64,000 nt of DNA from Aselliscus stoliczkanus. Its lineage: Eukaryota > Chordata > Mammalia > Chiroptera > Hipposideridae. Under the pieces are notes generated by a model that worked only from the letters and a program-made list of their open reading frames with translations, ran no database searches and was not told the origin of the DNA. Numbering within the stretch: position 1 is the first letter of the stretch; each line of letters starts with the position of its first letter. The DNA lies in NCBI GenBank assembly GCA_033961575.1, contig CM066732.1, positions 78,682,187 through 78,746,186 on the forward strand, written 5' to 3'. Positions 35,892 to 48,292 of the stretch are shown here, piece by piece. A program made the position numbers and the translations under genes.

Positions 35892-36045
35892 GGCGTAGAA
35901 CCAGGCTCTCAGCCCAGCCCGGAAACTGTCGCGGTTGGCGCGGAATAATGACGTCACCTGGCAACGCTCGGCTTCCTCTCCTTAGTGACTAGCCTCCTAG
36001 TTTCTTCAACCCAGGAAACCCAACTTGTTTCAGTTTCGCTCATAG
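35892..36045 (-). promoter_or_regulatory. NUBPL: NUBPL proximal promoter with CRE and ISRE-like motifs
   Basis: The stretch lies immediately upstream of the NUBPL start codon in CpG-rich DNA without a TATA box. It contains a perfect palindromic cAMP-response element TGACGTCA (35949-35956, about 58 bp upstream of the ATG). About 135-145 bp upstream it contains TTTCAGTTTC (36028-36037), which matches the core of an interferon-stimulated response element (TTTCNNTTTC). GGAAG-type ETS cores are also present on the minus strand. The motifs are seen directly; their use is inferred. Confidence 0.6.
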
Positions 36046-36394
36046 GCAGGTACAAACATTTTATAGGATTTAACCAATAAAATGTTGGTTAAATGTTTGT
36101 GAAGCGTGTTTTTGTTTGTTTGGTTTCTGTTTGTTTGGTTTTGGTTGAGTTGTTTGTATTTTTAATTTTAGACATTGGAGTTTAATTGCCTACTACACCA
36201 TCCAGATGGAACTATGTGGCAAATGGATGGAAACAAGGTTCATAAACTTAGGACAGAGGCAAGCACTTTTTGACCAGTTTATGTTTAGACAGTCACTAGA
36301 TTAGACTATTTTTTAACATTTAAATAAAATTTTTTACCACAATGAACAAACAGTGTATTACACCTGACTTCCAGAATTGCCCAAAGTACTTTTT

Positions 36395-36842
36395 TTTTTT
36401 TTTTTTTTAGATTTTTTTATTGGGGAATTGGCGGAGGGGAACAGCGTTGGGGAATCGGAGAAGGGGAACAGACAAGTTGCTGTCTTTTTGTTCTTCAGTT
36501 TAGTTGCGGAGGATGTTGCTTCACTGTTGGTATCGTCATTGCGCTCTTCCCAGATGAGGCAGATCGGTCGCTGGCCTCTGGATGTCGCTCACTGCGGCTA
36601 TTGGCAGCTCACGCTTGGCTGCCAGCCGCTCACGCTGGCTGCGGGCCACTCACTGTAGCCTATGGCAGCCCACTGCAGCAGGGGCTGCAGCCCACACCAT
36701 CACCGGAGCTCGCACAGCCCAGCACCAGGTGGAGCTGTTGTTAGCTGTAGAGGGCAGTGTCACTGTCCCTCATGTGGGATCCGAACCGGGGCCGCTGGCA
36801 TCCCAAAACCAGTGCTCAACCAATGCGCCACTCGGCCGGCCC
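36395..36842 (-). mobile_element. SINE, long T+ type, complete
   Basis: Full minus-strand copy, ending on plus with CTCGGCCGGCCC. Duplications CCAAAGTACTTTTT (36381-36394) and CCAAATTACTTTTT (36843-36856) flank it. It lies about 0.5 kb upstream of the NUBPL start. Confidence 0.94.
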
Positions 36843-37047
36843 CCAAATTACTTTTTAAAACATGATTTAAATTTTTTTCACATTTCTTTAAATGTCAAGT
36901 TTTCTTTGGCAATTTTATCCAAATTACTTAATTTTCATTTTAGAACTTAGGTTATACTTATATGACAGAGCACACGAAATTAATGTTCAAAATACCTTTC
37001 TCTAAGCCCTAAATGGCTTGTATCTTCCCTTAAAAAATGTATAATTA

Positions 37048-37486
37048 GGGCCAGCCTAGTGGCAGTTGGGTAAGAGTTAACTTGGGATGCCAGTTCTGAG
37101 CAGCAGGGCCGCCGGTTCAGATCCCACATGACGGCCAGTGATGCTGTGCCCTCTACAGCTAAGATGATGAACAACAGCTCAACCTGGAAATGGGCTTTGG
37201 TGACTCGACTGCGGCGGAATAGGCTGCAGCCCCTGCTGCAATGGGCTGCCATAAGCTACAGTGAGTGGCTGGCAGCCAGCGTGAGCTGCCGTGAGCAGCC
37301 ATCCAATAACCGGCGACTGACTGCCTCAGCCGAGAAGAGCACAATGATCACAATACCAACATGGGCCAGTGAATCGACGTCCTCCAAACTAACTGAAGAA
37401 CAAAAGGACAGTAACTTGTCTGTTCCCCTTCCCCGATTCCCCAAGCTGTTCCCCTCCCCCAATTCCCCAATAAAATCTTTAAAAAA
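37048..37486 (+). mobile_element. SINE, long type
   Basis: Head GGGCCAGCCTAGTGGCAG; GAGCAGCAGGGCCGCCGG variant arm; tail CCCCAATAAAATCTTT plus A's. Approximate duplications ATGTATAATTA (37037-37047) and AGTGTAATTA (37491-37500) flank it. Confidence 0.9.
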
Positions 37487-37499
37487 AAAAAGTGTAATT

Positions 37500-38268
37500 A
37501 TCTTTTAAGTTGCCATTCTCAAAGATATTCTGTACAAAAATATTATAAATTAAACACCTATAAATTCTTCACTTCGATTGCAGTGTAGCAATTTGTCACT
37601 TAGCCCATAGTGTTCTATCAACTGAGTAAGACTCAGTTTTTTGTTCTCCTCAGACAAAGCTGACTGCAACTCACAAAGCAACCACTGGCTACAGCGTCTC
37701 TGCTTCTTCTTTTTTTTTTTTTCTTGAGGGCAGTGTCACTGTCCCTCATATGTGGGATCCGAACCAGGGCTGCTGGCATCCCAAGCCAGCTCTTAACCAC
37801 CGCGCCACTCACCCGGCCCTTCTCCACTTCTTTATTACAACTGTAATAAATGAAATAGGTCATCCTTTGAGCTCTACATTTTGACTAGTTTGGTCCTCTA
37901 AAGAAGGTCTTCTTTCTCCTGAATCTGCTTCACCAATTTTGCTCTTTCTTCATTTAATCCTTGTTTGGGAAGATTCTCATTCACAATCATTTTGGAGATC
38001 ACTGCAAGACCCAGTATCAAGTGAGTTAGATTCACACGCATTGATATTCTTGAAGGTATTTTTCAAATATATACTTTCTTCAGATTCACTCTCTATGAAT
38101 TTAAATTTTTCTTGAAATTCCAAAAATGAAATTCTTCTGTTGAAGATGCTCGTTTCTCTGAAAATGTCTGATCATTTTCTTCATTCTGTACTTTAAGATG
38201 TTTCACCACACTGTAACAGGAATTAAATGGAGATATAGTTTTCCTTAACCATTCTCTAAGTGTTGCCC
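37500..38268 (-). pseudogene. SFR1: SFR1 (MEI5 homolog) processed retrocopy, split by a SINE
   Basis: On the minus strand the end of this region reads [19 protein letters not shown] and then [20 protein letters not shown], followed by GV and TAA (37550-37552). I recognise this as the C-terminus of SFR1, the SWI5 partner that stimulates RAD51/DMC1 in homologous recombination. Upstream pieces such as KLVKQIQEKEDLL and SSTEEFHFWNF lie in shifting frames with internal stops, so it is a dead copy. Exon joins are absent, which implies retrotransposition. A short SINE (37711-37819) interrupts the codons just before the RRCSQW segment. The 5' limit at about 38268 abuts a T/TTG-rich tract, and the 3' UTR limit is unclear because another SINE follows. 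The identification rests on memory of the family. Confidence 0.78.
37711..37819 (-). mobile_element. SINE, short type, inserted in the SFR1 retrocopy
   Basis: Minus-strand short copy. Flanks TCTCTGCTTCTT (37697-37708) and TCTCCACTTCTT (37821-37832) duplicate SFR1 retrocopy sequence, so it is younger than the retrocopy. Confidence 0.92.
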
Positions 38269-38274
38269 TCATGG

Positions 38275-38342
38275 GTTGTTTTTTGTTGTTATTGTTGTTT
38301 TGATTTTTTGGTTTTTTTGGTGTTTTGTTTTGGTTTTTATGA
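38275..38342 (+). repeat. T/G-rich low-complexity tract
   Basis: Impure (TTG)/(TTTTG) repeats at the 5' limit of the SFR1 retrocopy. Confidence 0.85.
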
Positions 38343-38529
38343 GCTACTTGTATGGAGAGATGGCATAGGCCTATGAAGTGCTAGGTAAAATCACAGCTGA
38401 GGCTGAAGGACTTTCCCTCTTGAAAATGAAAGCTTGGTTTTCTTCTCCCTCTGCCATCCCCAGAGCAAAGAAAACCTGCACAGTTGGGACAGTGAGCACT
38501 CCAGTTCCAGCTGTGAAGAGTTTTTTACA

Positions 38530-38740
38530 TACCTCCTCTAGTTTGATCCTCACAGAAGTCCTAGAGTAGGTAGGTAGGGGACTCACCAGTATACTCGTTT
38601 CATTAGCAAGAAAACTGAGACTTAGAAAGTTTACAGACTTGACCCAACTGAAAAAAAGATGGAAAAGATGGAACTTGAAAATGACTTCAGGTTTTCTCAC
38701 TGAACAGAATACAATCACCTAACCACTGCCACTGTTAAAT
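38530..38740 (-). mobile_element. MIR-like fragment
   Basis: GATCCTCACAGAAGTCCTAG and AAAACTGAGACTTAGAAAG match the MIR core plan. Confidence 0.55.
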
Positions 38741-39394
38741 ATTTCACCTTTTGTTTCCTGCGTGATCTACAATAATAATCTGTTTCATGTTGATGTTGAC
38801 TGCTGTGTTGCTGACAATTACCTGAAAGAGAAATTGGGGTGCTTTGCTAAGCTCAAAAAAGCTTAGCTAAATCAAAACGCAGGTTTAATGAAGGAAATTT
38901 CACTCAAGAAATAACTTAAGTGAGTCAAAGCTTGAGGGGGGAGGTGGAATTTATCCTGATGGAAGGAAGTATGTCTACGTCCAAAGCCAACCAGAGAGTG
39001 AAGGAAATATAATAGCTTTAGAAGAGAAAGCTGGAAAGCTGATACAGGAACCCACCCCGCAAAAGGATCATTCAGGGTTTCTAAGGTTTGTATTTCTGTA
39101 TTGGCTTCTTATCTGTAGAGTTTGTTGTATAATCATTCAGTTTATTCTGTTCTAATCTGATCTTTAATTTCCTTATCTTTATTTCAGACATATCAACCTC
39201 AAGAAATTATTGTGAGGATTAAATGAGATATTACCAGCAAAATATATTCAATTTAGTAAGCTCTGAAAAAAATTCAGTTCCTTGCTTTTTTTCTCCAGTC
39301 TCACAACCTATTACTTCATTCAGCTTTCTTAATCTTACACTAGATTTGACACATTTAGCTTATTGTACAATATCACTTTCTTACTTTATTATTT

Positions 39395-40015
39395 TGTGAT
39401 ATGAAACTACTATGTGCCAAGCACTACACTAATCTTAGGGTTTTCAGCATAGAACCAGACATAATCCCTCCACTCAAGGACTTTACAATACAGCAAGAAA
39501 GACAAAATAAGTAACAAACAATTACAGTATGGTATGATAAGTATAGGCGAAAAGCACTGAGTGATATAGAAGTACACAGAAGGGGCACCCAATTCAATCA
39601 GGGAACTCTCCTGAATAGGGTAACATCAACGCTGAATCCTAAGTGTGGATGATATGTAGAAGTCACCTGGGAGAACAGCTACAGGGTTGTTGTGCAGAGG
39701 TAAGAAACAAACTGTGAATCGCTGCACATGATCTGTATTGCTTGAGGATAGAGTGTGAGGTGCAGGATTGAAAAAGATAAGGATGGAGGTTGGTAAAGAT
39801 GAAGGTTGTCCAGGTCATGAAGGCTTTTATACATCAGGTAAAGGAATTTGGACTTCATCCTAAGGAACAATAGAAGGGTTTTAAGCAGGAAAGTAATATG
39901 ATCAGGCTGCTGTTTTAGGAATACCACTATGATTACTTGATTAAAAAAAAATGGGTGGAAGAGGCAAGATCAAAGGCAGGGACACTGAAGGTTATTGCAG
40001 TAATCCAAGAGACAT
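39395..40015 (-). mobile_element. L2 (minus strand)
   Basis: Reverse L2 tail (CTACTATGTGCCAAGCACTA) followed in order by CAGGTCATGAAGGCTTTTAT, TTTTAAGCAGGAAAGTAATA and TATTGCAGTAATCCAAGAGA. Confidence 0.8.
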
Positions 40016-40379
40016 GTTGAAAGCTTGACTTAACATCTCTAAATTTCACTTTGCTTGCTGAGAGGTTGAATTTAAAATAATGCATACAGAATGCTTATCA
40101 CATAGTACATATATTCATTAACTGTTAGCTAGTGGGATTATTGGTGGTTGTGTAGAGGTTTATGATGTGGGCAACTAGATAAATGGTACTGACCTTCTCT
40201 GAGAGATAACATAAGGCGAGGAACAAGTGAAACCAATGTTTGTAGCATGAGTGAATCATTAATTTCATTTACCTTTCAGCAGATTAGGATATCAGGAGAA
40301 TAGTAGAGATGTCCATTGTTTCTTTCCACAACCATTGCCACACCCACACACATAAACATATACCCATGGCTCCTTCTTA

Positions 40380-40530
40380 GAAGAGTATTCTCCCTTAGCT
40401 CCTAAGAATTGATATCATCACTTCATAAATTATATAAATGTCTAACCACTATGCTGTACATCTGAAGCTAATCTAAAATAATATTGAATGTCAACTGTAA
40501 TTGAAAAATTAAAAAACAGACATAAAAAAA
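40380..40530 (+). mobile_element. Short L1 3' terminus
   Basis: ATGCTGTACATCTGAAGCTA, AATATTGAATGTCAACTGTA and an A-rich end match the same 3' UTR family as the L1 at 60.7 kb. Confidence 0.6.
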
Positions 40531-41179
40531 GAATAAGTCACTTGACTCCACCCCAATGGTCACTAATTGGGTTAAAGATTGATGCACAATCAAAATTAGA
40601 CCAAACAGATTCTTTCTCCAGAGAATTTAAAAAATAAGAGATATTACTCAATCTTAGTTTGCATTTAAACGGGTAATGCTGAAGTGACTGTTTTCTGCTT
40701 TGTGCACACAGAATTAGAAAACCAATGTCAAGAGAGAAGACTAAAACAGACCATAAGAGATCTTGTGTCAGAGAGGGAAGGGAGGACAACTGCAGTGGTT
40801 CATAACAGCTGTCCAATTTCTGGTTCTGTCTAGTCCATAACGAGGTTCAGCTATACTTCCTATCCTTAGGTCCATGAGATATATCTACAGCCATCCAACA
40901 AACTCCCTTTCTGTCTTGGCTTAATTTGGGTAGGTTTCTGTGTACTTGTAACTATGGTGAGATATATTTTGTAATATTTATCAAGGATTTTCCCCCAGTA
41001 ATTCCTTGTACTTCATATAACCCCTCCCCATTTAGACAAGCTATGTGACACAATAAAATGTTAAAGAAAAGAGATGGTTTCCTACTTTTGAAATTTGAAA
41101 GTTGGGACATTTTAAGAGCATTGGGACAGCTCTTGCAAAGACAGCAGATTTGGAAGAACTGCAAGATGACATAAAAACA

Positions 41180-42330
41180 TGGTTTTTTGCCTGTGTCAGT
41201 TAGGGTTACATTTGGCCACAAGTACCCAAAAACTCTACCATTGTCTTCTTGAACAAGTAGGGATATATTAGTCTCATATGAAAAGTTCACAGGTAGACTC
41301 CACAGATCTGATGCAGCTGATGAATTTTGTTATTATGTGACAAATTCTTTCTTTTTGTTCCATCATTTCAGTGTCATTTTTGTTGCCTCACAGTCACAAG
41401 ATGATGGCTTCACCTTTAGGCATCAAGACTATGTTCCACTCAAGAAGAAGAATGACAAAAATAAAGAACTTTCCATAGTGAGTCATTGATTATTTTATTT
41501 GGGAAGGAAAGCCACACACACACACCAGTTCACTACAACCAGGTCACATGACTACCCTTACAAGCAAGAGAAGCTGAGAAATCAAACATTTAGATATCTC
41601 TAACCTATAGAGTAGAGGAAAACAAAGGAGAAGGTGATTAGAAATGGAAGTTGAGTAAGCCAACTCAATATCTGTCCTAGAGAGACTATTAAAATTTTCT
41701 GGGATTGTGAAGAATGGAGATAGAAGTAAAGTGAGGACTTTGACATACATGGGTTCTTATGCCAGATATCAATAGTTGGATAACCCAGTAACATTCTCAA
41801 CCCCAGTTTCCTTGCCACCTTTAATGGTAAAATCTAGAAATCCATATACTCACTTTCCTAGCCTCGCTTGCTAATTCTGGACATAGTTCTGGGCATATAT
41901 GATGTAATTCTGGACAATGTGGTATTAGGAAAATTTTCTGGGGGGCTTCTGAGAAAACTTTTGCTTTTCTGATAGAGTGGAACCTAGTTGGTGCTACTCC
42001 TTTTTCCCATCTTGACCATGGATGTGACATCTGGAGATGTGGCAGTCATCTTATGAATATGACAAGCACAGTGGTGACAAACACAGTGACAAAAGCCAAC
42101 AGCTAAGGGTAATGAAGTAGAAGTATGGCAGTAAGATGAATCCTTGGTTATATAGTTAAGCTGCTATGCCAGTCCTAGCCTGTATCTCCAGACATCTTAC
42201 TGTGTGAGCTAATTGTTTTAATCGCTGTTGGTTAGGATTTCTGTTATTTGAAGTTAAAAATAATCTGTGCCTGTTACAGCTCCTAAGAAGGAACCCATAC
42301 ACTCTGATTACCTCCCTCTGTTCATTCAAA
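41180..42330. mobile_element. Unclassified ancient repeats
   Basis: Two old repeat-like blocks (about 41190-41460 and 41820-42290, the latter ending like an LTR with TTTCTGTTATTTGAAG) are suspected from general resemblance. I cannot name families. Confidence 0.3.
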
Positions 42331-45300
42331 ATTGAGCCCCAGTGTGGAGGGGGAACAATGGAGCCCAAATTGGTTTGAAGGATGTGAGGACAACAGAAAA
42401 AATGCCACCATTCCCAGACAGAACTCAGTGTAGTGATAGCACCACAGAAGAAAAATCACTGAGTGTTGTGTTTAGGCAGACAGTCTGACACGGCCTCATA
42501 GGGTTTGCCCCCTGCAAGGAACCACAGGAGTGGCTGAGAGAAAGCTCATCCTTAGGAGCTCTTAATGTCAAGAATAAGGGAAGATTTGGTGACAATATGC
42601 ACATTTAAGTACATGGCATCTCAGTGGATGCTAGTATGGATAGATAAAGACCTTGAGGATTAAATTCATGTGAAGACCTGGACACTACACAGGTACAACC
42701 CTGGTGGAATCTATACATAAGTTTCTACCACCCTGAGAGAAATTTATAAATAAATACTGATCAAAACAAAGAAGATTATTTTGAATGTCCACTGTTTATG
42801 GTGATACCTTGTATTGTTTTCTAGATAGGAAGTGTTTGTACCTACTAAGTTACTCAGCCCCTCAAAAAACAAAACAAAACAAAAAAAAACAAAAAAAAAA
42901 CCAATTCTTCTTAGGTGGCTAAGGACTATGAAAGTTCAGGTTCCCAGCAGGGGGCCTGCTGCCTCATTCCCTGTCCTTAAGTCTCTATGTCAGCTCAGAA
43001 CATGTCACTCCCTTGCTCAACTCACTAAGGAAAAACAAGACATTATGGACAGTTTCTTGTCTCTGTTGACTATACTAAATAAAACTCAGAAACTAGTGCC
43101 AGTGCCTTCAGTTTAAGGTTATTGTCCTCAGCTGAACTGCTCATTTTGTCCAAAGGACTCACTGAAATGAAAACTCCACCCCATCTATGAAGTTGTCTAA
43201 ATGACAACCGTATGAATTGGCCCTACTTTGTCCCACAATCTGATTTGTTTCCAAGTCTCTCTGCTCATGACTAAGCAAGAAAGTGTCTCTCATCTACGTT
43301 TAATACAAATTTTCACATCAAAGTTATAGAGTAATTCTGCTTAGATGAATAGCTTCCCAATGAGCCCGGCTCTGCAGGAAACCTGGTATAGGAAGTCTGG
43401 ATTTTTCCATATCAAAGACTTTGCTGGCCTTTCAATACCTAAGCTCACATAAACTAGTCCTATCGAAGAAGCTCCCTGTTTTTATTTTTAAAAATTAAAG
43501 CAAATATATATTCTTAGACTGGATAGGCTTCTGAGAATTTGCCTCCAAATGACTAAAAACTTACCTCCGGAATGAGACAGATTGGGTTTCTAAATGCCAA
43601 TATCCAAAACTGGATAAATCATGGATGACTTGACATTTGAATTTCTGATTTATAATATTGCACTGAATCCTTGGACAAAGGTCACAGTGCTCACATTATA
43701 GCTGAACATGGTTTCTATTTAATGTTTAAAGCTTCAAAGAAGGTCCTGTCCTGAAATATTGTAGAAGACACACAATCAGAATTTAGAAAAAGGATTTGTC
43801 ACCCACAGCTACCCATAGGGCCTTAATGTTCCCATGATTTTCCCTTTTTATTTCATTTTCTCCAAGTATTCTTTCAGCCAAGTCCTTCCTACACTTCAAT
43901 TCTATGCTAGAGATTAGAAGACACGTTTCTACACATCTTTGCTAACACCTACTTCATTCCATATTCAGAAGACAATTTCCCTGTGCGCTTTAGAGAACAT
44001 ACCAAGGACAATGACAAAGTAGAGCCCTGTCTAGAAACCACACCTTCACATTAGCAAAAGTGAAGTTCTATTTTCTTCAGAGGAAAGGAGCTAATGTATT
44101 GTAGATTTGTGTCTGTTTTCCGGCTGCTACCAGAATGTCAGGATATCCTCTATAATCATGTGGCTTACATAATATCTTAGTCTATTTCGTGTTCTTGTAT
44201 CAAATCTTGTCAATGCATCTATTAACCTTTTCCCTTTAGGATGTATTAACCATACATTTTGATATTACACATGATATGGCATAAATATTGCAGGCACAAA
44301 ATTTGTTCATTTCATTTATAGAAGTGAATCACTATAATCTCTCAAAATGCATCTGTATTCTCATTTCCAGCAATACAGCAGAAATGCCAACGTTAAGTGT
44401 TATAATATCAATTTGCTCTAAGATAAACTAGCAAACTTAAAAATACGAAGTTTATCTTTACCTTCGGCCTACTGCACAGTCCTTAAGCTGCTTGGAGTAC
44501 TCTAATTCATACCAACCAAACTTACAGGCAGTATTTGGGGCCAGTTTCCAAGGCATCTTCTTCTGCACCTTAAAAATAAAAATAAAATTGGATTTTCCTG
44601 ACCACTCATGATTCAGGCTAATGAACTTACTCTCAATTTTATTAAAAACCATCTATTTACTCAAGAATCCAAACACTGTTGAAGTGGTAATTACTAATCT
44701 CTCCCATCTTAAGCTTTTCCAGTCTTTGCTAGTCTTCAAGACAGATAAAAATGTTTTTGCATAGAAAATGTTCATTTGGGGCCTAATTGTCCCAAATAAT
44801 TTAATAACCAGTGTTTTGACTTAGGTACAAATTCAAAGAGCTCTTTTAATTACCTGATGAAGTTTAGTCAATTACTCAGTCAACAACCTTATTATATTAA
44901 TGCTACATTGAACCTCTTTTACGAATTTCTAATCATGTGTAAGGATTTGACTGAGGCTATTTTTGTGAGGAAACATGCTAGCAATGTTCATTGAGAATGC
45001 TATTTTAACAGCTATCAGTTACCATTACCAACATCAACACCATTTGCTGATGAAATACACCATTTGGTAATAAAATGTACATATATAATATATATATATA
45101 CACACATATATATATATACACACAAACACATATGATTGTATTTTTCTCTAACACTTCTCCGAAGTGCAATTCTTCACCATTTTCCAGGGTCTGATGTAAG
45201 TTTATCTCATTTCATACCTATGGAGAAAGAACAGAATAGTGGAAGAAGAAAATGATGTGTTTAGTAGTTTACACTTATTAGTTTGTGATACTATATAGCT

Positions 45301-45430
45301 AACTGGAAATTCTATTAAGCCATTCCCACCAATTCCTTCTGGATTATAGAATTAATTGAATACAGTTTCTTAGCGAGCATCTAAGTGGGCATCTCTCTCT
45401 TTTTAGCTTATATGTCATATGTCAAATTAA
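42330..45430. other. Intergenic DNA without recognisable genes
   Basis: No confident repeat or exon. An impure A/C tract is at 42863-42902 and an (AT)n/(AC)n tract at 45080-45130. Confidence 0.5.
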
Positions 45431-45439
45431 TCAGTTCTT

Positions 45440-45972
45440 TTCCAACAGACTAAGATGGCCCAAAATGATCCTTGTCTCTTGACGTTCATACCCTGTGTAA
45501 TCCCCTCTCTTTGAGTGTGGGCAGGACCTATAACCTGCCTCCAACCAATAGATCACAAGGAAGGTGATAGGATGTCACTTCTGTGATTACATTGCATAGG
45601 ATTGTAACTTTTAGCTTTCTAAGAGATCTCCTGGATGGCTTTGAGGAAGCAAGCTGCCATGTTGTGAACTGCCTATGGAAAAGGCCATTGTGGCAAACAA
45701 AGAACTGAGGCCCTCAGTCTAACAGCTGCAAAGGAACTGAATTCTGCTACCAACCACATGAGACTGAAAGTGAATCCTTCCCAGTGGAGCTTTCAGATGA
45801 GACTCCAACCATGTCTGACCCCTTGGGTGCAGCCTTGTGAAAGATCATGAAGCAAAAGACTTAGTTAAGTAGTGCCCAGATTCCTGACCCACATTAACAG
45901 CAAGATAATAAATGTGTTGTTTTAAGTTGCAAGTTTGTGGTAATTGATTATGCAGCAATAGATAACTAATAC
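45440..45972 (+). mobile_element. MLT1-like LTR
   Basis: Ends with GCAAGATAATAAATGTGTTG, TTTTAAGTTGCAAGTTTGTG and GCAATAGATAACTAATAC, which follows the MLT1 (ERVL-MaLR) 3' LTR plan. The 5' half has AAGATGGCCCAAAATGATCC. A solitary non-coding LTR. Confidence 0.75.
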
Positions 45973-46278
45973 TCAGCAACCCAGATGTTAATAAGAATAC
46001 AGTCAAAGTATAGTTTCTTGTAGGCAGTTTTTTTAAAAAAAATCGAAATATAATGGACATAAAATGGCAATTCTTTTTGCCATATGAAAAAAATTGCATG
46101 TTTTGTTAAGAAATTAAATCCTTTGTTTATTCTGAACCTTTGTAGAAAGTTATTAAATGTTATTATTTGAGTATTAGTCATTAATTTTTATAACATTATC
46201 AAACTCCATAAAATATTACAATATTAGATACTAGAGAATGGAGACATGAAGGCAGTGAATTGAAGACTCTCTGCTTCC

Positions 46279-47075
46279 AAAAAAAGTTATGCACCCCTAC
46301 GTTCATAGCAGCACAACTTATAATAGCTAAGACTTGGAAACAACCAAAATGCCCATCAGTAGATGACTGGATTAAGAAACTGTGGTATATTTATGCAATG
46401 GAGTATTACTCCGCTATAAAGAAGAATGAAATCGTACCATTTGCAAAGATATGGATGGACCTAGAGATTACTATGTTAAGTGAAATAAGTCAGTCAGAGA
46501 AAGACAAATACCATATGATCTCACTCATATGTGGAATCTGAAAAACTGAATGAACGAGCAAAGTAAACAGAAACAGTCTCATAGATATAGAGGAAAAATC
46601 AGGGTTGCTAATTGGGAGGGGAATGGGGATGAGGGAGAAGGGGAAGGGATTAGACAGCAAAAATAGGCAACTACAATATTGCCACTGGGATATGAAAAAC
46701 AGTTTGGGGAATATAATTAATAATGTTGTAAATATTCTGTGGAATGTCAAATGATCATAGGTCTTGTTAGGGAGACCATTTCATGGATGGAGTAGAGGTT
46801 TGATCACTGCACTGTATTACTAAAGCAGAGGTGGTATACCTACTGTAATTGAATATATATAGATAGTCACGGGATGTGGATTATACTGTGGAAGAGAGTC
46901 AGAGGAAGAGTAATAGATATATATGATATGGGGGGGAGTGGGGTGGCGAATTGGGGGTGGGGGGTTGTCACTTTGAGGGGTAAAATGTATAATTATTGCA
47001 CTGTGTTGTACACCTGAAACTAAATAAATAAATAAATAAATAAATAAAGGAGATAAAAAAATAAAAATAAAAATA
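46279..47075 (+). mobile_element. LINE-1 3' end, young subfamily
   Basis: A 5'-truncated sister copy of the L1 at 4226-5030: last ORF2 codons (KCPSVDDWIKKLWYIY to MISLICGI, then TGA), the G-rich 3' UTR (ATTGGGGGTGGGGGG), and an A-rich tail with (AAAT)n. Flanks AGACTCTCTGCTTC (46265) and AGACTCTGCTTC (about 47079) are probably the target duplication with a CT difference. Confidence 0.93.
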
Positions 47076-47089
47076 AAAAGACTCTGCTT

Positions 47090-48285
47090 CACAAACCAGG
47101 ATCTGTTTTTCTTAGTAACAATTGAATCCACCCTAAGTAACAACTGAACTCAATTCTTAGTGGAAGAAATATTAGATAGTATTACAGTTTTACTATTTTG
47201 CTCTTTCAATAATCAAATAGTCTTCTCTTTAGTTATGTAAGAAACGATATTTGCAGCTTTATTCTTTGTCTGCATTAGCAGTTAATCACCATTCTTCAAT
47301 AGTGTCATTAATCTGAATACAAGTATGAAGAAAGCAATTTTTGTACTTAATGTATAAATAAATTATACAAACAAGAATTTTCCAGTGACACTCTAAATAA
47401 CAGCTAATGCATAGTTGTAAATCAGCCCAATTGATGCAAGATGATTCAGTACATATGAAACATTCAATTAATCGTACTGCACATATACCATAGAGTTATC
47501 TACACCCCAGCAAAAATATTATATAATAATGCCTATTACAATAGAATCTATGAAGACAATCCAAGTTAATGCTGCAGAGAACTCTGCAGAATTTATCCCT
47601 AAAAAAATATCTTCATTGAATCTCCATGGAACCATAATCTGTGCAATTCTTATTATTTACTGAATTTTATATCTGGAAGACTTTCAAAGCATTTTCACAC
47701 ACATTTCTCTGTTGAGGTTTCACAACTGTCATAAGATAGGCGGAGAAGTTACTATTAATTCTTTTTCTAGACCAGGAAATGAGGAGTCAAAGATGTTAGT
47801 TTATTTGCTTGGGGGAAAATTGTTGAAAGCAAAATGGAAATACAGGTCTGTCATTACCTTTACAGGCATATTGTTGAAAAAACAATATTCCATTTGGGTC
47901 GGTTATCATAGGAGAAGGCTGGGCAAAATAGCATCACCTCTACAGGAAGAAATCTAGAGTCCTACTTGACTATTTAATTCAGTAGGCATCTCCACCTCAA
48001 AGCTTCTCATATAAATATAGATTTCATTAGCTTCAGTTCTAAGTAATTTATTTCAGAGACCCGTAAACATATGTAATGGCTTTTTCTTGAACTGTATTAA
48101 AATCACATTTTAATTTATAAGGTATTCAAATTTTCATTAAAATATTGTTTGTGTCCCAATTATAATAGTTTATAATCCTTTTGCCCTTGATAATTGTATC
48201 ATTCCTTGAAATTCTATCTGAAACCCTACTTCTTCCATAAAACCTTCTCCAGCAATTTCATCAAATATTTATCTTCACATTCCTT
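47090..48285. other. Intergenic DNA, one MIR-like patch
   Basis: AT-rich. A diverged MIR-like patch is at about 47690-47880 (ACCAGGAAATGAGGAGTCAA). Nothing else is recognised. Confidence 0.5.
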
Positions 48286-48292
48286 AACAATT

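Noticed and set aside
38371..38718. 115-codon minus-strand open frame
   Set aside because: Overlaps a MIR-like fragment and has no recognisable domain.
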